Origin: Paenibacillus sp.
GTDB lineage: Bacteria > Bacillota > Bacilli > Paenibacillales > Paenibacillaceae
Length of the DNA stretch: 5,864 nt
Direction of reading: 5' to 3'
Assembly (NCBI GenBank): GCA_029256665.1
Contig: JAQSXN010000281.1
Span: forward strand, 1 to 5,864
The notes under the pieces were generated by a model. The model searched no databases. It worked only from the letters and a program-made list of their open reading frames with translations, and was not told the origin of the DNA. The position numbers were made by a program, and so were the translations under genes. This document shows, piece by piece, positions 1 through 5,864 of the stretch (positions are counted from its first letter, which is position 1; every line of letters starts with the position of its first letter).

Positions 1-38
1 ATGCCGATCATATGCGGTTATTTGAGTCAAAACGTCGT

Positions 39-67
39 TTTACAGCCGCTAACAAACGAGTTATGAT
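39..67 (+). promoter_or_regulatory. Sigma-A type promoter of the kimA leader
   Basis: TTTACA at 39-44 (one mismatch to TTGACA) and TATGAT at 62-67 (one mismatch to TATAAT) are separated by exactly 17 bp. Transcription would begin near 74, just before the first paired bases of the riboswitch at 84, as expected for a riboswitch leader. Both hexamers are read directly from the sequence. Promoter activity is inferred. Confidence 0.72.
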
Positions 68-80
68 CACTACATCACAT

Positions 81-232
81 ATTCGCTGAGTTTCCTATTC
101 GAGAGTGTTCGTCACTTCTATAGGGAAACGGGGGAACCAAACGGCGCCGAAACGGCGTCAGGGGTGAATCGGCGCAATGCGCCGTAGGGCTATCTAATGG
201 CCCGAATCCGTCAGCTAACCTCGTAAGCGTTA
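81..232 (+). promoter_or_regulatory. c-di-AMP riboswitch (ydaO-yuaA type)
   Basis: This is the aptamer of the c-di-AMP sensing riboswitch, placed directly upstream of a KimA-type potassium transporter, its classical target. The conserved blocks occur in order: GGGGGAACC (130-138), GGGGTGAATC (161-170), GTAGGG (184-189), and CCGAATCCGTCAGCTAACC followed by TCGTAAGCG (202-229). Visible helices are P1 CGCT 84-87 with AGCG 226-229; TTTCCT 91-96 with AGGGAAA 122-128, closing a variable insert; GGCGCCG 143-149 with CGGCGTC 153-159; GGCGC 171-175 with GCGCC 179-183; and GGGC 187-190 with GCCC 200-203. The family is normally an OFF switch: bound c-di-AMP stabilises the aptamer and lets the downstream terminator form. 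The identification rests on primary motifs and pairing and is very secure. The outer boundaries are approximate. Confidence 0.95.
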
Positions 233-263
233 TTGGAATGGGTGTGACTTCGGTTCATTACGG

Positions 264-290
264 CCGCAAGGAGATGCCTTGCGGTTTTTT
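264..290 (+). terminator. Riboswitch-controlled intrinsic terminator
   Basis: CCGCAAGG (264-271) and CCTTGCGG (277-284) form a perfect 8-bp stem with a 5-nt loop, followed at once by six T residues (285-290). It lies about 30 nt after the riboswitch aptamer and before kimA, so it is the expected expression platform. A second T run (298-303) follows after GCTGCGC. The competing antiterminator was not identified with confidence. CGTAA (222-226) can pair with TTACG (258-262), and AAGCG (225-229) can pair with CGCTT (295-299), but neither clearly destroys the terminator stem. Confidence 0.87.
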
Positions 291-393
291 GCTGCGCTTT
301 TTTCCACCCGGCAAGGGCCCGCCGGACAGCGTCAGGCAGAACACGAGAACGAAGAGACTCCTTCCTGCACCATAATGGATTGGGGAGATGGAC

Positions 394-441
394 ATGTTAA
401 TAAGAATGATCAATTGGTTAGGCGGTGGCCCTGTATGTTAA
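394..441 (+). CDS. Probable 15-codon leader ORF coupled to kimA
   Basis: An ATG at 394 opens a 15-codon frame (MLIRMINWLGGGPVC) that ends at TAA 439-441. It is preceded by GGGGAG at 382-387 with 6-nt spacing, at least as good a ribosome binding site as the one for kimA. Its stop codon lies inside the first codons of kimA, whose ATG is at 435-437 in another frame, so terminating ribosomes would be delivered onto the kimA start. This suggests translational coupling. The peptide itself matches nothing I recognise and has no obvious run of regulatory codons. It may be a chance ORF: the evidence is only the ribosome binding site and the overlap. Confidence 0.42.
   Translation: MLIRMINWLGGGPVC
420..428 (+). 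promoter_or_regulatory. Ribosome binding site deciding the kimA start
   Basis: AGGCGGTGG differs at one position from AGGAGGTGG, the anti-16S consensus, and sits 6 nt before the ATG at 435. The alternative in-frame ATG at 375 has no comparable site. Upstream in-frame codons reach back into the terminator hairpin. Confidence 0.72.
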
Positions 442-2261
442 CGACGCTTAAACGGATGCTGATCGGGAGACCGCTCAAAACGACCGAGCTCGGCGATCAA
501 AAGCTGAACAAAACCAAAGCGCTGGCGATTCTGTCGTCGGACGCGCTCTCTTCCGTAGCCTACGGGCCGGAGCAAATCTTGCTGGTGCTCGTTACGGTGA
601 GCACGCTCGCATTCTGGTATTCGCTGCCGATCGGTATCGGCGTTCTTCTGCTGCTAACGGCGCTCATCTTGTCTTATCGGCAGATTATATTCGCTTATCC
701 GCACGGCGGCGGAGCTTACGTCGTCTCCAAACAAAATTTGGGCAAATACCCTGGTCTGATCGCCGGGTCTTCATTGCTCGTGGACTATATTTTGACGGTC
801 GCGGTCAGCGTCTCTGCCGGCACGGACGCCATCACGTCGGCTTTTCCGAGCCTGCATGCCTATACGGTACCGATCGCGATCCTGTTCGTCGTGCTCATTA
901 CGCTGCTTAATTTGCGCGGGGTGACGGAATCTGCCTCTATATTGGCTTACCCGGTCTATTTGTTCGTCCTCGCGCTGTTCATTCTGATCGGAGCCGGCAT
1001 CTACAACGCGTTAACCGGCAATGTTCCCCCGGCGCATCACGCGCAGATCGGGACGCCGGTGATGGGCATCGGCTTGTTTATCCTGCTAAAGGCATTCGCT
1101 TCGGGGAGCTCGGCGCTGACCGGAGTCGAGGCGATTTCCAACGCAATCCCGAATTTTAAGTCTCCCGCTCCCAAGAATGCGGCAAAGACGTTGTCCATGA
1201 TGGGTATTCTTCTGGCGCTGCTTTTCTCCGGCATCGTCTTCATGGCTTATTATTACGGCGTATCGCCGATGACGGAAGCGACGGTCGTCTCCCAGATCGC
1301 GGAAGAGACGTTCGGGCGCGGCGCCATGTACTACTTCGTTCAAGGGACGACGGCGCTCATTCTGATCCTGGCTGCCAATACCGGCTATTCCGCGTTCCCG
1401 CTGCTGGCGGTCAACTTGGCCAAAGATAAGTTTATTCCCCGGATGTTCACCATTCGAGGAGACCGGCTGGGTTACTCCAACGGCATTATTATGCTTGCCG
1501 TGTTCTCCATCCTGCTCATTCTGATGTTCCAAGGACAGACGGAGCAGTTGATTCCGCTATACGCGGTTGGCGTGTTTATTCCCTTTACGCTGTCGCAGAC
1601 GGGCATGATGGTCAAGTGGCTGCGGGAGAAGCCGGAGGGCTGGGGAGGCAAGCTCGCGATCAACACGGTCGGCGCGGTCATCAGCTTCGTCGTGACGATG
1701 ATGTTTTTCCTCACCAAATTTAATCAGGTATGGCCCGTGCTGCTGTTCCTGCCGGCCATCATCCTATTGTTCCACCGGATCAACAAGCATTACCTGGCGG
1801 TAGGCGAACAGCTCAGCCTGTCGACGGCTGAGCCGACGGTGCCGATCAAGGGCAACGTCATTATCGTGCCGGTCGCCGGCATTACGCATGTCGTGGAGCA
1901 ATCGCTTAATTATGCCCAGTCGTTATCGGCGGATCAGATCATCGCGGTATACATTCCGTTCGAGCGGGAGGAGGAAGCGGCCTTCCAGGAGAAGTGGAGC
2001 AAGTGGCAGCCGGATGTGAGGCTGGTCACGCTGCATTCGCAATATCGGAGCGTCATTCAGCCGTTGATGAAGTTCATTGACGTCGTGGAGCGGAAGGCGC
2101 GGGAGAGCGATTACCAGGTGTCCGTCATCATTCCTCAGTTTATTCCCAAGAAGGGCTGGCACAACGTCCTGCATAACCAAACGAGCTTTTATATCCGGGC
2201 GAGACTGCTGTATCGCAAGGATGTCATCGTGACGACGGTGCCGTATCATCTGAAAAAATAA
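435..2261 (+). CDS. kimA: KimA-type potassium importer (APC family, K+/H+ symporter)
   Basis: High-affinity potassium uptake protein of the cytoplasmic membrane, 608 aa; B. subtilis KimA (YdaO), as I recall it, is 607 aa. Residues 1-455 form the APC-type transmembrane core. Residues 473-608 are the soluble cytoplasmic domain, beginning KGNVIIVPVAG and ending PYHLKK. From memory of the BsKimA structure, potassium-site residues are retained: D36 and Y43 in the broken TM1 (SSDALSSVAYG), D117, Y118, T121 and S125 in TM3 (LLVDYILTVAVS), T229 and E232 (SALTGVEAISN), and Y376 (LIPLYAVG). The last three are shifted by one from the Bacillus numbering. The ATG at 435 is preferred because the protein then begins like BsKimA (LKRMLIGRPLK) and has a ribosome binding site. 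The longer frame starts inside a terminator. The c-di-AMP riboswitch controls transcription, and the family is also inhibited by c-di-AMP at protein level (known, not visible here). It appears monocistronic: a terminator follows 7 nt after the stop. Confidence 0.96.
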   Translation: MLTTLKRMLIGRPLKTTELGDQKLNKTKALAILSSDALSSVAYGPEQILLVLVTVSTLAFWYSLPIGIGVLLLLTALILSYRQIIFAYPHGGGAYVVSKQNLGKYPGLIAGSSLLVDYILTVAVSVSAGTDAITSAFPSLHAYTVPIAILFVVLITLLNLRGVTESASILAYPVYLFVLALFILIGAGIYNALTGNVPPAHHAQIGTPVMGIGLFILLKAFASGSSALTGVEAISNAIPNFKSPAPKNAAKTLSMMGILLALLFSGIVFMAYYYGVSPMTEATVVSQIAEETFGRGAMYYFVQGTTALILILAANTGYSAFPLLAVNLAKDKFIPRMFTIRGDRLGYSNGIIMLAVFSILLILMFQGQTEQLIPLYAVGVFIPFTLSQTGMMVKWLREKPEGWGGKLAINTVGAVISFVVTMMFFLTKFNQVWPVLLFLPAIILLFHRINKHYLAVGEQLSLSTAEPTVPIKGNVIIVPVAGITHVVEQSLNYAQSLSADQIIAVYIPFEREEEAAFQEKWSKWQPDVRLVTLHSQYRSVIQPLMKFIDVVERKARESDYQVSVIIPQFIPKKGWHNVLHNQTSFYIRARLLYRKDVIVTTVPYHLKK

Positions 2262-2268
2262 AGGAAAC

Positions 2269-2326
2269 GAACCCCCGTGCTACCGCGAGCAGCTTCCAAG
2301 AGGCTGCTCGCGCGTCACGGGGGTTC
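2269..2326. terminator. Two-tier hairpin between convergent genes, likely bidirectional terminator
   Basis: GAACCCCCGTG (2269-2279) pairs perfectly over 11 bp with CACGGGGGTTC (2316-2326). Inside it, CGCGAGCAGC (2284-2293) pairs over 10 bp with GCTGCTCGCG (2303-2312), with a small internal loop between the two stems. It lies between the 3' ends of kimA (+) and the LacI gene (-), so it can serve both. On the plus side no proper T run follows (TTCTCTGCG). On the minus side the hairpin is followed by TTCGTTTCCTTTATTTTTT, a better termination tail. It may therefore terminate the minus strand more efficiently. Confidence 0.85.
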
Positions 2327-2350
2327 TCTGCGAATTAATGAGAAATAAGT

Positions 2351-3364
2351 TTAGCCGTATGCGATAAAGTCGCCCTGTATCAGTCTTCGTTCGAAGCTGG
2401 CATCCGGATGGAGCAGCCGCCATAACAACTGGTCCACGGCCCGTCTGCCCAGCAGCGTCTCCTCGACGTTGACGGTAACGGTCGGCACGGAAGGGAGCAT
2501 GTTGTCGTAGCCGGTGAAGAGGATGCCGTCGGTCGACAGACCGAGCTCACGCATTGCTTCGATCGTCAAACTTGCATAATAATCATTGGCGCAGACAAAT
2601 ACTTCGGGCAACGGCTTGGACGCAAAGGCATCGCCGATCGTCTCTTTGAAATGCGCATAATCGACGTTAAGCAGCTCAGGTATCTGCTCATGAGTGATTC
2701 CAGCGCCCATAAGCGCGATGCTGAAGCCGACCCATCGTTCATAGAAGCTGCGCGCCTCGCCGATGTCGCCGACGAACTGATAATGGCGGCGGCCTCTGCC
2801 GAGCATGTCCGACATCACGTCGTTCATCCCTGTCAGATTGTCGGAGAACACCGTGTCGCAGCGGAAGCTTGCATCCAGATGGTCAACCATGACGACCGGG
2901 ATGCCGAGCCGGCCGACCTCGTGCAGAATCGGCGACGAGATGTTGCCGACCGTGATCATGCCCATGATAGCCTCCGGATTGAGCAAGGAGAACATGGAGT
3001 CGATATCGGGCTTCGTAAGCGTAACGATATTGATGCCTCTAAGGTCGAGCCCTTCCGTAATGCCTTCGAACAAGGGACCCCAGTAGGCGGATTCCTGATT
3101 CTGAGCCCGGATGTCGGGGAACAGCACAAGGACGGTGCCGGTCCAGCGCTCTTCGCTCTGGTTCGCCGATACGGAACGCCGGACGGAACCGGGGCTCGCG
3201 AGAGCCGTCGGTTCTTTGCGATAGCCGAGCTCCGCCGCTTTTTGCACAATCATCGCTTTGGATTCGGCGCTGACGCCGGATTTGCCGGCCAGCGCCCGGG
3301 ATACGGCATATTTGGACAAGCCGACGCTGTCGGCGATTTCTTGCAGGGTGACTTTGCCTCGCAT
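2351..3364 (-). CDS. LacI-family transcriptional regulator
   Basis: 337-aa DNA-binding repressor of the LacI/GalR family, a usual length. Residues 5-32 are the helix-turn-helix (TLQEIADSVGLSKYAVSRAL), with A20 where TVSR usually has Thr. Residues 76-337 are the periplasmic-binding-protein-like sensor domain, with the family signatures VVMVDH (157-162), VCANDYYAS (257-265) and FTGYDN (283-288). The ATG at 3364 has GAGGAGA (plus-strand 3371-3377) at good spacing. The linker after ELGY is odd: the usual hinge pattern N..A..L is replaced by RKEPTALASPGS, with Ser where the minor-groove Leu belongs and prolines at residues 52 and 58. The gene is divergent from the beta-mannosidase, so it probably regulates that gene in response to a mannose-containing sugar or derivative. 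That role is inferred from position only; the effector cannot be told from sequence. Confidence 0.93.
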   Translation of the reverse strand: MRGKVTLQEIADSVGLSKYAVSRALAGKSGVSAESKAMIVQKAAELGYRKEPTALASPGSVRRSVSANQSEERWTGTVLVLFPDIRAQNQESAYWGPLFEGITEGLDLRGINIVTLTKPDIDSMFSLLNPEAIMGMITVGNISSPILHEVGRLGIPVVMVDHLDASFRCDTVFSDNLTGMNDVMSDMLGRGRRHYQFVGDIGEARSFYERWVGFSIALMGAGITHEQIPELLNVDYAHFKETIGDAFASKPLPEVFVCANDYYASLTIEAMRELGLSTDGILFTGYDNMLPSVPTVTVNVEETLLGRRAVDQLLWRLLHPDASFERRLIQGDFIAYG

Positions 3365-3406
3365 AAATCTTCTCCTCGGATTGTTAGGATCGGATGATAT
3401 GCGCTA

Positions 3407-3436
3407 AGTGTAGCATCGAATGGCGGATTCTCGCAA
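3407..3436 (-). promoter_or_regulatory. Candidate promoter of the LacI-type regulator gene
   Basis: Read on the minus strand: TTGCGA (3436-3431), an 18-bp spacer, then TACACT (3412-3407), preceded by TG one base upstream (extended -10). Each hexamer matches the consensus at four of six positions. Transcription would start near 3400 and give a leader of about 36 nt. A TATCAT at 3399-3394 (minus) is an alternative -10 but lacks a -35 at 17-18 bp. Confidence 0.42.
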
Positions 3437-3466
3437 CCTGGCACTGGTTTGAACCTAACAAAACAT

Positions 3467-3480
3467 AACAAAAAGTTGTT
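3467..3480. promoter_or_regulatory. Candidate palindromic operator at the mannosidase -35
   Basis: AACAA (3467-3471) and TTGTT (3476-3480) form a 5-4-5 palindrome touching the -35 hexamer. This is the size and position expected for a repressor operator, and the divergent LacI-type protein is the obvious candidate ligand. It lacks the central CG of most LacI operators. The arms share bases with the TAACA repeats, so it may be part of that pattern rather than an independent site. Confidence 0.33.
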
Positions 3481-3508
3481 TGACCATAAAATTAGGTTCT
3501 GTTATCAT
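3480..3508 (+). promoter_or_regulatory. Sigma-A type promoter of the beta-mannosidase gene
   Basis: TTGACC (3480-3485) and TATCAT (3503-3508), each one mismatch from consensus, are spaced by 17 bp. The predicted start near 3515 gives a 5' leader of about 53 nt. The -10 lies within the right TAACA element, so a protein bound there would block polymerase. Confidence 0.74.
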
Positions 3509-3554
3509 TTGTTATGAACGTAAAGGTTTTTAGGGCAATTATATAGAGGATACA

Positions 3555-3559
3555 GGGAG
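3555..3559 (+). promoter_or_regulatory. Ribosome binding site deciding the mannosidase start
   Basis: GGGAG lies 8 nt before the ATG at 3568, but only 2 nt before the in-frame ATG at 3562, which is too close for initiation. Start 3568 is therefore preferred. The alternative 3562 would need the weaker AGAGGA at 3545-3550 and would add only two residues. Confidence 0.6.
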
Positions 3560-3567
3560 AGATGGAG

Positions 3568-5864
3568 ATGACGATATCGAGATCGGCCGTTCGCGACGGG
3601 CAACCGGCGACAAGTCTGACGCTTCGGGACTGGACATTCAAGGCTTGCGAGGAGAACGACTGGCTGCCTGCCGTCGTGCCGGGCTGCGTGCACACGGATC
3701 TGCTGCGCAACGGCATAATCAAGGACCCGTTCTACGCGACGAACGAGCATGACCTGCAATGGATCGACAAGCTGGACTGGGAATATGAAACCTCCTTTGA
3801 TATAGACGGAAATTGGCTGCAAATGTCGGCGCTCGAGCTTGTTTTCGACGGGCTCGACACGTATGCGGACGTAACGCTTAACGGAACGGCGATTTTGTCC
3901 GCCGACAATATGTTCCGCACGTGGAGCGCGGATATTAAGTCGCTCTTGAAGGAGCGGGGCAATACGCTTCATATTAAGTTCCGCTCCCCCGTCAAAGAGG
4001 ATTTGCCCAAAATCGCGGCGCTAGGCTATAATTTGCCGGCATCCAACGATCAGTCCGAGCTTGGCGGTCTCGGGAGCGACAAGGTCAGCGTATTCGCGAG
4101 AAAAGCGCCGTATCATTACGGCTGGGACTGGGGCCCGCGGTTCGTCACCAGCGGCATCTGGCGCGAGGTTCGGATCGTAGGCTGGTCGAACGTCCGCATG
4201 AACGACGTGTTCGTCCGCCAGGACCATGTAACAAGCGAGCTAGCCAAGCTGACCGTAGCCGTCGAGATCGAAAGCGAAGCATCCGGCGAAGGCACGGTAA
4301 CGGTAACCGCCGGTTCGTCCGCGTGGTCTGTCCAGGCAAGCCTGAAGCCGGGCATGACGACAATCGAGGTGCCGGTCGAGATCGCGGAGCCTAAGCTGTG
4401 GTGGAGCAGGGGACTAGGCGAAGCGCACTTGTATACGTTCCAAGCGGAATATGCCGCAGAGGGAGCCGCGGAGCCCGCCGCCGTCAAATCCGTTCGTACG
4501 GGCCTGCGTTCGGTGCGGCTCGTGCGCGACAAGGACGAGATCGGCGCCAGCTTCTATTTCGAGCTGAACGGCGTTCCGGTATTCGCGAAAGGCGCGAATC
4601 ATATTCCTAACGACAGCTTTATAACGGAAGTGACGGAGGAGCGTTACCGCCACGAGATCGTTTCCGCCGTCGAAGCGGGCATGAACATGCTTCGCATCTG
4701 GGGCGGCGGTATTTACGAGCAGCCCGCGTTCTACGAGCTTTGCGACGAATACGGCATCATGGTGTGGCAGGACTTCATGTTCGCCTGCAGCATGTATCCG
4801 TCCGACGAGAAGTTTCTCGAGAATGTGCGGTTGGAGGCGGAGGAGAACGTCAAGCGTCTGCGCAACCATCCGTCCGTCGTGCTCTGGTGCGGCAACAACG
4901 AGATTGATTCGGCGTGGGCGCAATACGACGAGACGGGCGGCTGGGGCTGGAAGAAGGACTATACGAGCGAGCAGCGCGAGGTGATATGGGCCGGCTACGA
5001 ATCCATCTTCCACCGCATCCTGCCGGAGATCGTGAGCGGGCTGGCTCCCGGCATCGATTATTGGCCGTCTTCGCCGATGATCGACCTGACGGGAGACGGC
5101 GGACAGCACGCGCATCCGCTGACGCAGGAAGGCGACATCCATTACTGGGGCGTCTGGCATTCGGTAGAACCGTTCGAGAATTACAACCTCAAGGTCGGAC
5201 GGTTCATGAGCGAATACGGCTTCCAATCGTTCCCGGAGTACGACACCGTCAGAACCTTTGCCGAGGAAAGCGACATGGAGCTGGAATCGAAGGTGATGCT
5301 CGCGCATCAGAAGAACGGAGCGGGCAACCGGCTCATCAAGGAATATATGGACATCTATATGAGCGAGCCGAAGGACTTCCCTTCGTTCCTCTATGTTAGC
5401 CAAGTTCTGCAAGCGGAAGCCATGAAGATGGCGATCGAAGCTCACCGTAGAAACATGCCTCGCTGCATGGGCACGCTCTACTGGCAGATGAACGATTGCT
5501 GGCCGGTCGCGTCCTGGTCCGGGATGGACTACTACGGGAAGTGGAAGGCGATGCATTACTTCGCTAAGGCGAGCTTCGCGGATACGCTGGTTTCGTTCGA
5601 ACGTACGGAGCAAGGCGAGCTGCGCATCTATGCGATCACGGACGGGCTCGCGGCCATCGAAGGCGAATTGCGACTCTCGCTGCTGTCGTTCGAAGGCGAG
5701 ATTCTGGCCAGGGAAAGTGTTGCATTTGTCGCTGCAGGCAACCATTCGACGCTGATCTATTCGGCGGATGAGGGCGGCTGGCTGACGGGTCGCGACGGCA
5801 ACCGGGTTGTGCTAGTGGCGGAGCTTGTACGAGGAGAAGAAGTCCTGAGCAGCAGGCCGTATTA
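3568..5864 (+). CDS. Beta-mannosidase, glycoside hydrolase family 2 (3' end outside window)
   Basis: Exo-acting retaining enzyme that releases mannose from the non-reducing end of beta-mannosides such as manno-oligosaccharides. No signal peptide is seen, so it probably acts in the cytoplasm on imported oligosaccharides. 765 codons are open without interruption to the window edge. GH2 beta-mannosidases usually run about 820-880 aa, so perhaps 60-110 residues are missing. Domains in order: sugar-binding jelly roll (about 20-200, with HYGWDWGPR at 183-191 and FVTSGIWR at 192-199), Ig-like domain (about 200-310), TIM barrel (about 330-660), and the start of a C-terminal beta domain. The barrel carries RIWGGGIYE (376-384), VWQDFMFACSMYP (399-411), the acid/base Glu445 in WCGNNE, the nucleophile Glu549 in MSEYG, and YWQMNDCWP (638-646). 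It has its own promoter with likely operator elements and is divergent from a LacI regulator. No sugar transporter gene lies in the window. GH2 mannosidase is clear; natural substrate (mannan fragments or N-glycan core) is not. Confidence 0.95.
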   Translation, partial: MTISRSAVRDGQPATSLTLRDWTFKACEENDWLPAVVPGCVHTDLLRNGIIKDPFYATNEHDLQWIDKLDWEYETSFDIDGNWLQMSALELVFDGLDTYADVTLNGTAILSADNMFRTWSADIKSLLKERGNTLHIKFRSPVKEDLPKIAALGYNLPASNDQSELGGLGSDKVSVFARKAPYHYGWDWGPRFVTSGIWREVRIVGWSNVRMNDVFVRQDHVTSELAKLTVAVEIESEASGEGTVTVTAGSSAWSVQASLKPGMTTIEVPVEIAEPKLWWSRGLGEAHLYTFQAEYAAEGAAEPAAVKSVRTGLRSVRLVRDKDEIGASFYFELNGVPVFAKGANHIPNDSFITEVTEERYRHEIVSAVEAGMNMLRIWGGGIYEQPAFYELCDEYGIMVWQDFMFACSMYPSDEKFLENVRLEAEENVKRLRNHPSVVLWCGNNEIDSAWAQYDETGGWGWKKDYTSEQREVIWAGYESIFHRILPEIVSGLAPGIDYWPSSPMIDLTGDGGQHAHPLTQEGDIHYWGVWHSVEPFENYNLKVGRFMSEYGFQSFPEYDTVRTFAEESDMELESKVMLAHQKNGAGNRLIKEYMDIYMSEPKDFPSFLYVSQVLQAEAMKMAIEAHRRNMPRCMGTLYWQMNDCWPVASWSGMDYYGKWKAMHYFAKASFADTLVSFERTEQGELRIYAITDGLAAIEGELRLSLLSFEGEILARESVAFVAAGNHSTLIYSADEGGWLTGRDGNRVVLVAELVRGEEVLSSRPY

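Larger units (their letters stand above)
3454..3516. repeat. Two inverted copies of a tandem TAACA element (putative regulator binding sites)
   Basis: The left copy (3454-3472, plus strand) carries TAACA at 3456 and again at 3466. The right copy (3516-3498, minus strand) carries TAACA at 3514-3510 and 3504-3500. Within each copy the repeats are 10 bp apart, one helical turn. Aligned, the two copies agree at 15 of 19 positions. Their centres are 44 bp apart, about four turns. The left copy ends 7 bp before the -35 of the mannosidase promoter and the right copy covers its -10. An 8-bp inverted pair, GAACCTAA (3451-3458) and TTAGGTTC (3492-3499), partly overlaps the copies. The repeats are seen directly. 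Regulator identity is unknown: tandem 10-bp half-sites are typical of AraC-type proteins, while the neighbour is LacI-type. Confidence 0.62.

Noticed and set aside
1..66. Open frame from ATG at position 1 to TGA at 64-66, possibly the tail of an upstream gene
   Set aside because: Too short to recognise and it runs through the promoter hexamers; probably chance. Positions 1-38 otherwise show nothing I can assign.
308..325. CCGGC/GCCGG short hairpin after the riboswitch terminator
   Set aside because: Only 5 bp with an 8-nt loop and no T tail; not distinguishable from chance in GC-rich sequence.
279..434. N-terminal extension of the KimA frame back to a TTG at 279 (660 aa)
   Set aside because: The TTG lies inside the riboswitch terminator stem, the extra 52 residues look nothing like a KimA N-terminus, and the ATG at 435 has a ribosome binding site and gives the family length.
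2651..3397. Plus-strand ORF of 248 aa opposite the LacI gene
   Set aside because: Antisense shadow of a clear LacI-family gene, with no motif or ribosome binding site of its own.
3539..3545. TTATATA as an alternative -10 box close to the mannosidase gene
   Set aside because: No -35 at workable spacing; the TTGACC/TATCAT promoter upstream is much better.
4414..5745. Long minus-strand ORF of 443 aa opposite the mannosidase
   Set aside because: Shadow of a GC-rich coding strand: composition is rich in Arg, His, Val and Leu with no recognisable domain, while the plus frame has all GH2 motifs.

Overview
The window looks like chromosomal DNA from a moderately GC-rich member of the Bacillota, most likely Paenibacillaceae (Paenibacillus or Cohnella type). 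The lineage call is inference. It rests on a KimA protein very close to Bacillus subtilis KimA, a c-di-AMP (ydaO-type) riboswitch in front of it, GGAGG-like ribosome binding sites, and a LacI regulator divergent from a GH2 mannosidase. No mobile element, CRISPR array, rRNA or tRNA was seen.

Layout. (1) Positions 1-434 are a long regulatory leader. It holds a good sigma-A promoter (39-67), a c-di-AMP riboswitch (81-232), an intrinsic terminator acting as the expression platform (264-290), and a probable 15-codon leader ORF (394-441) whose stop overlaps the kimA start. (2) Positions 435-2261 (+) encode KimA, a proton-coupled potassium importer. The start is at 435, which gives 608 aa; the longer upstream reading frame is not used. 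(3) Positions 2269-2326 hold a two-tier hairpin between convergent genes. (4) Positions 2351-3364 (-) encode a LacI-family repressor with an unusual hinge segment. (5) Positions 3365-3567 are a divergent control region. It holds a strong promoter (TTGACC, 17 bp, TATCAT) flanked and overlapped by two inverted copies of a tandem TAACA element. (6) Positions 3568-5864 (+) encode a GH2 beta-mannosidase that runs off the right edge. It is uninterrupted for 765 codons and both catalytic glutamates are present.

How the parts work together. The left unit is a potassium homeostasis module: c-di-AMP, which reports high potassium, is expected to terminate kimA transcription. The right unit is a small sugar-utilisation module: an intracellular exo-beta-mannosidase, probably controlled by the divergent LacI regulator and/or by an unlinked regulator recognising the tandem TAACA sites. 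The two units are separated by the shared terminator and appear functionally unrelated.

The components belong to known families. The least explained parts are the repeat architecture at the mannosidase promoter, the overlapping leader ORF before kimA, and the hinge of the LacI protein.
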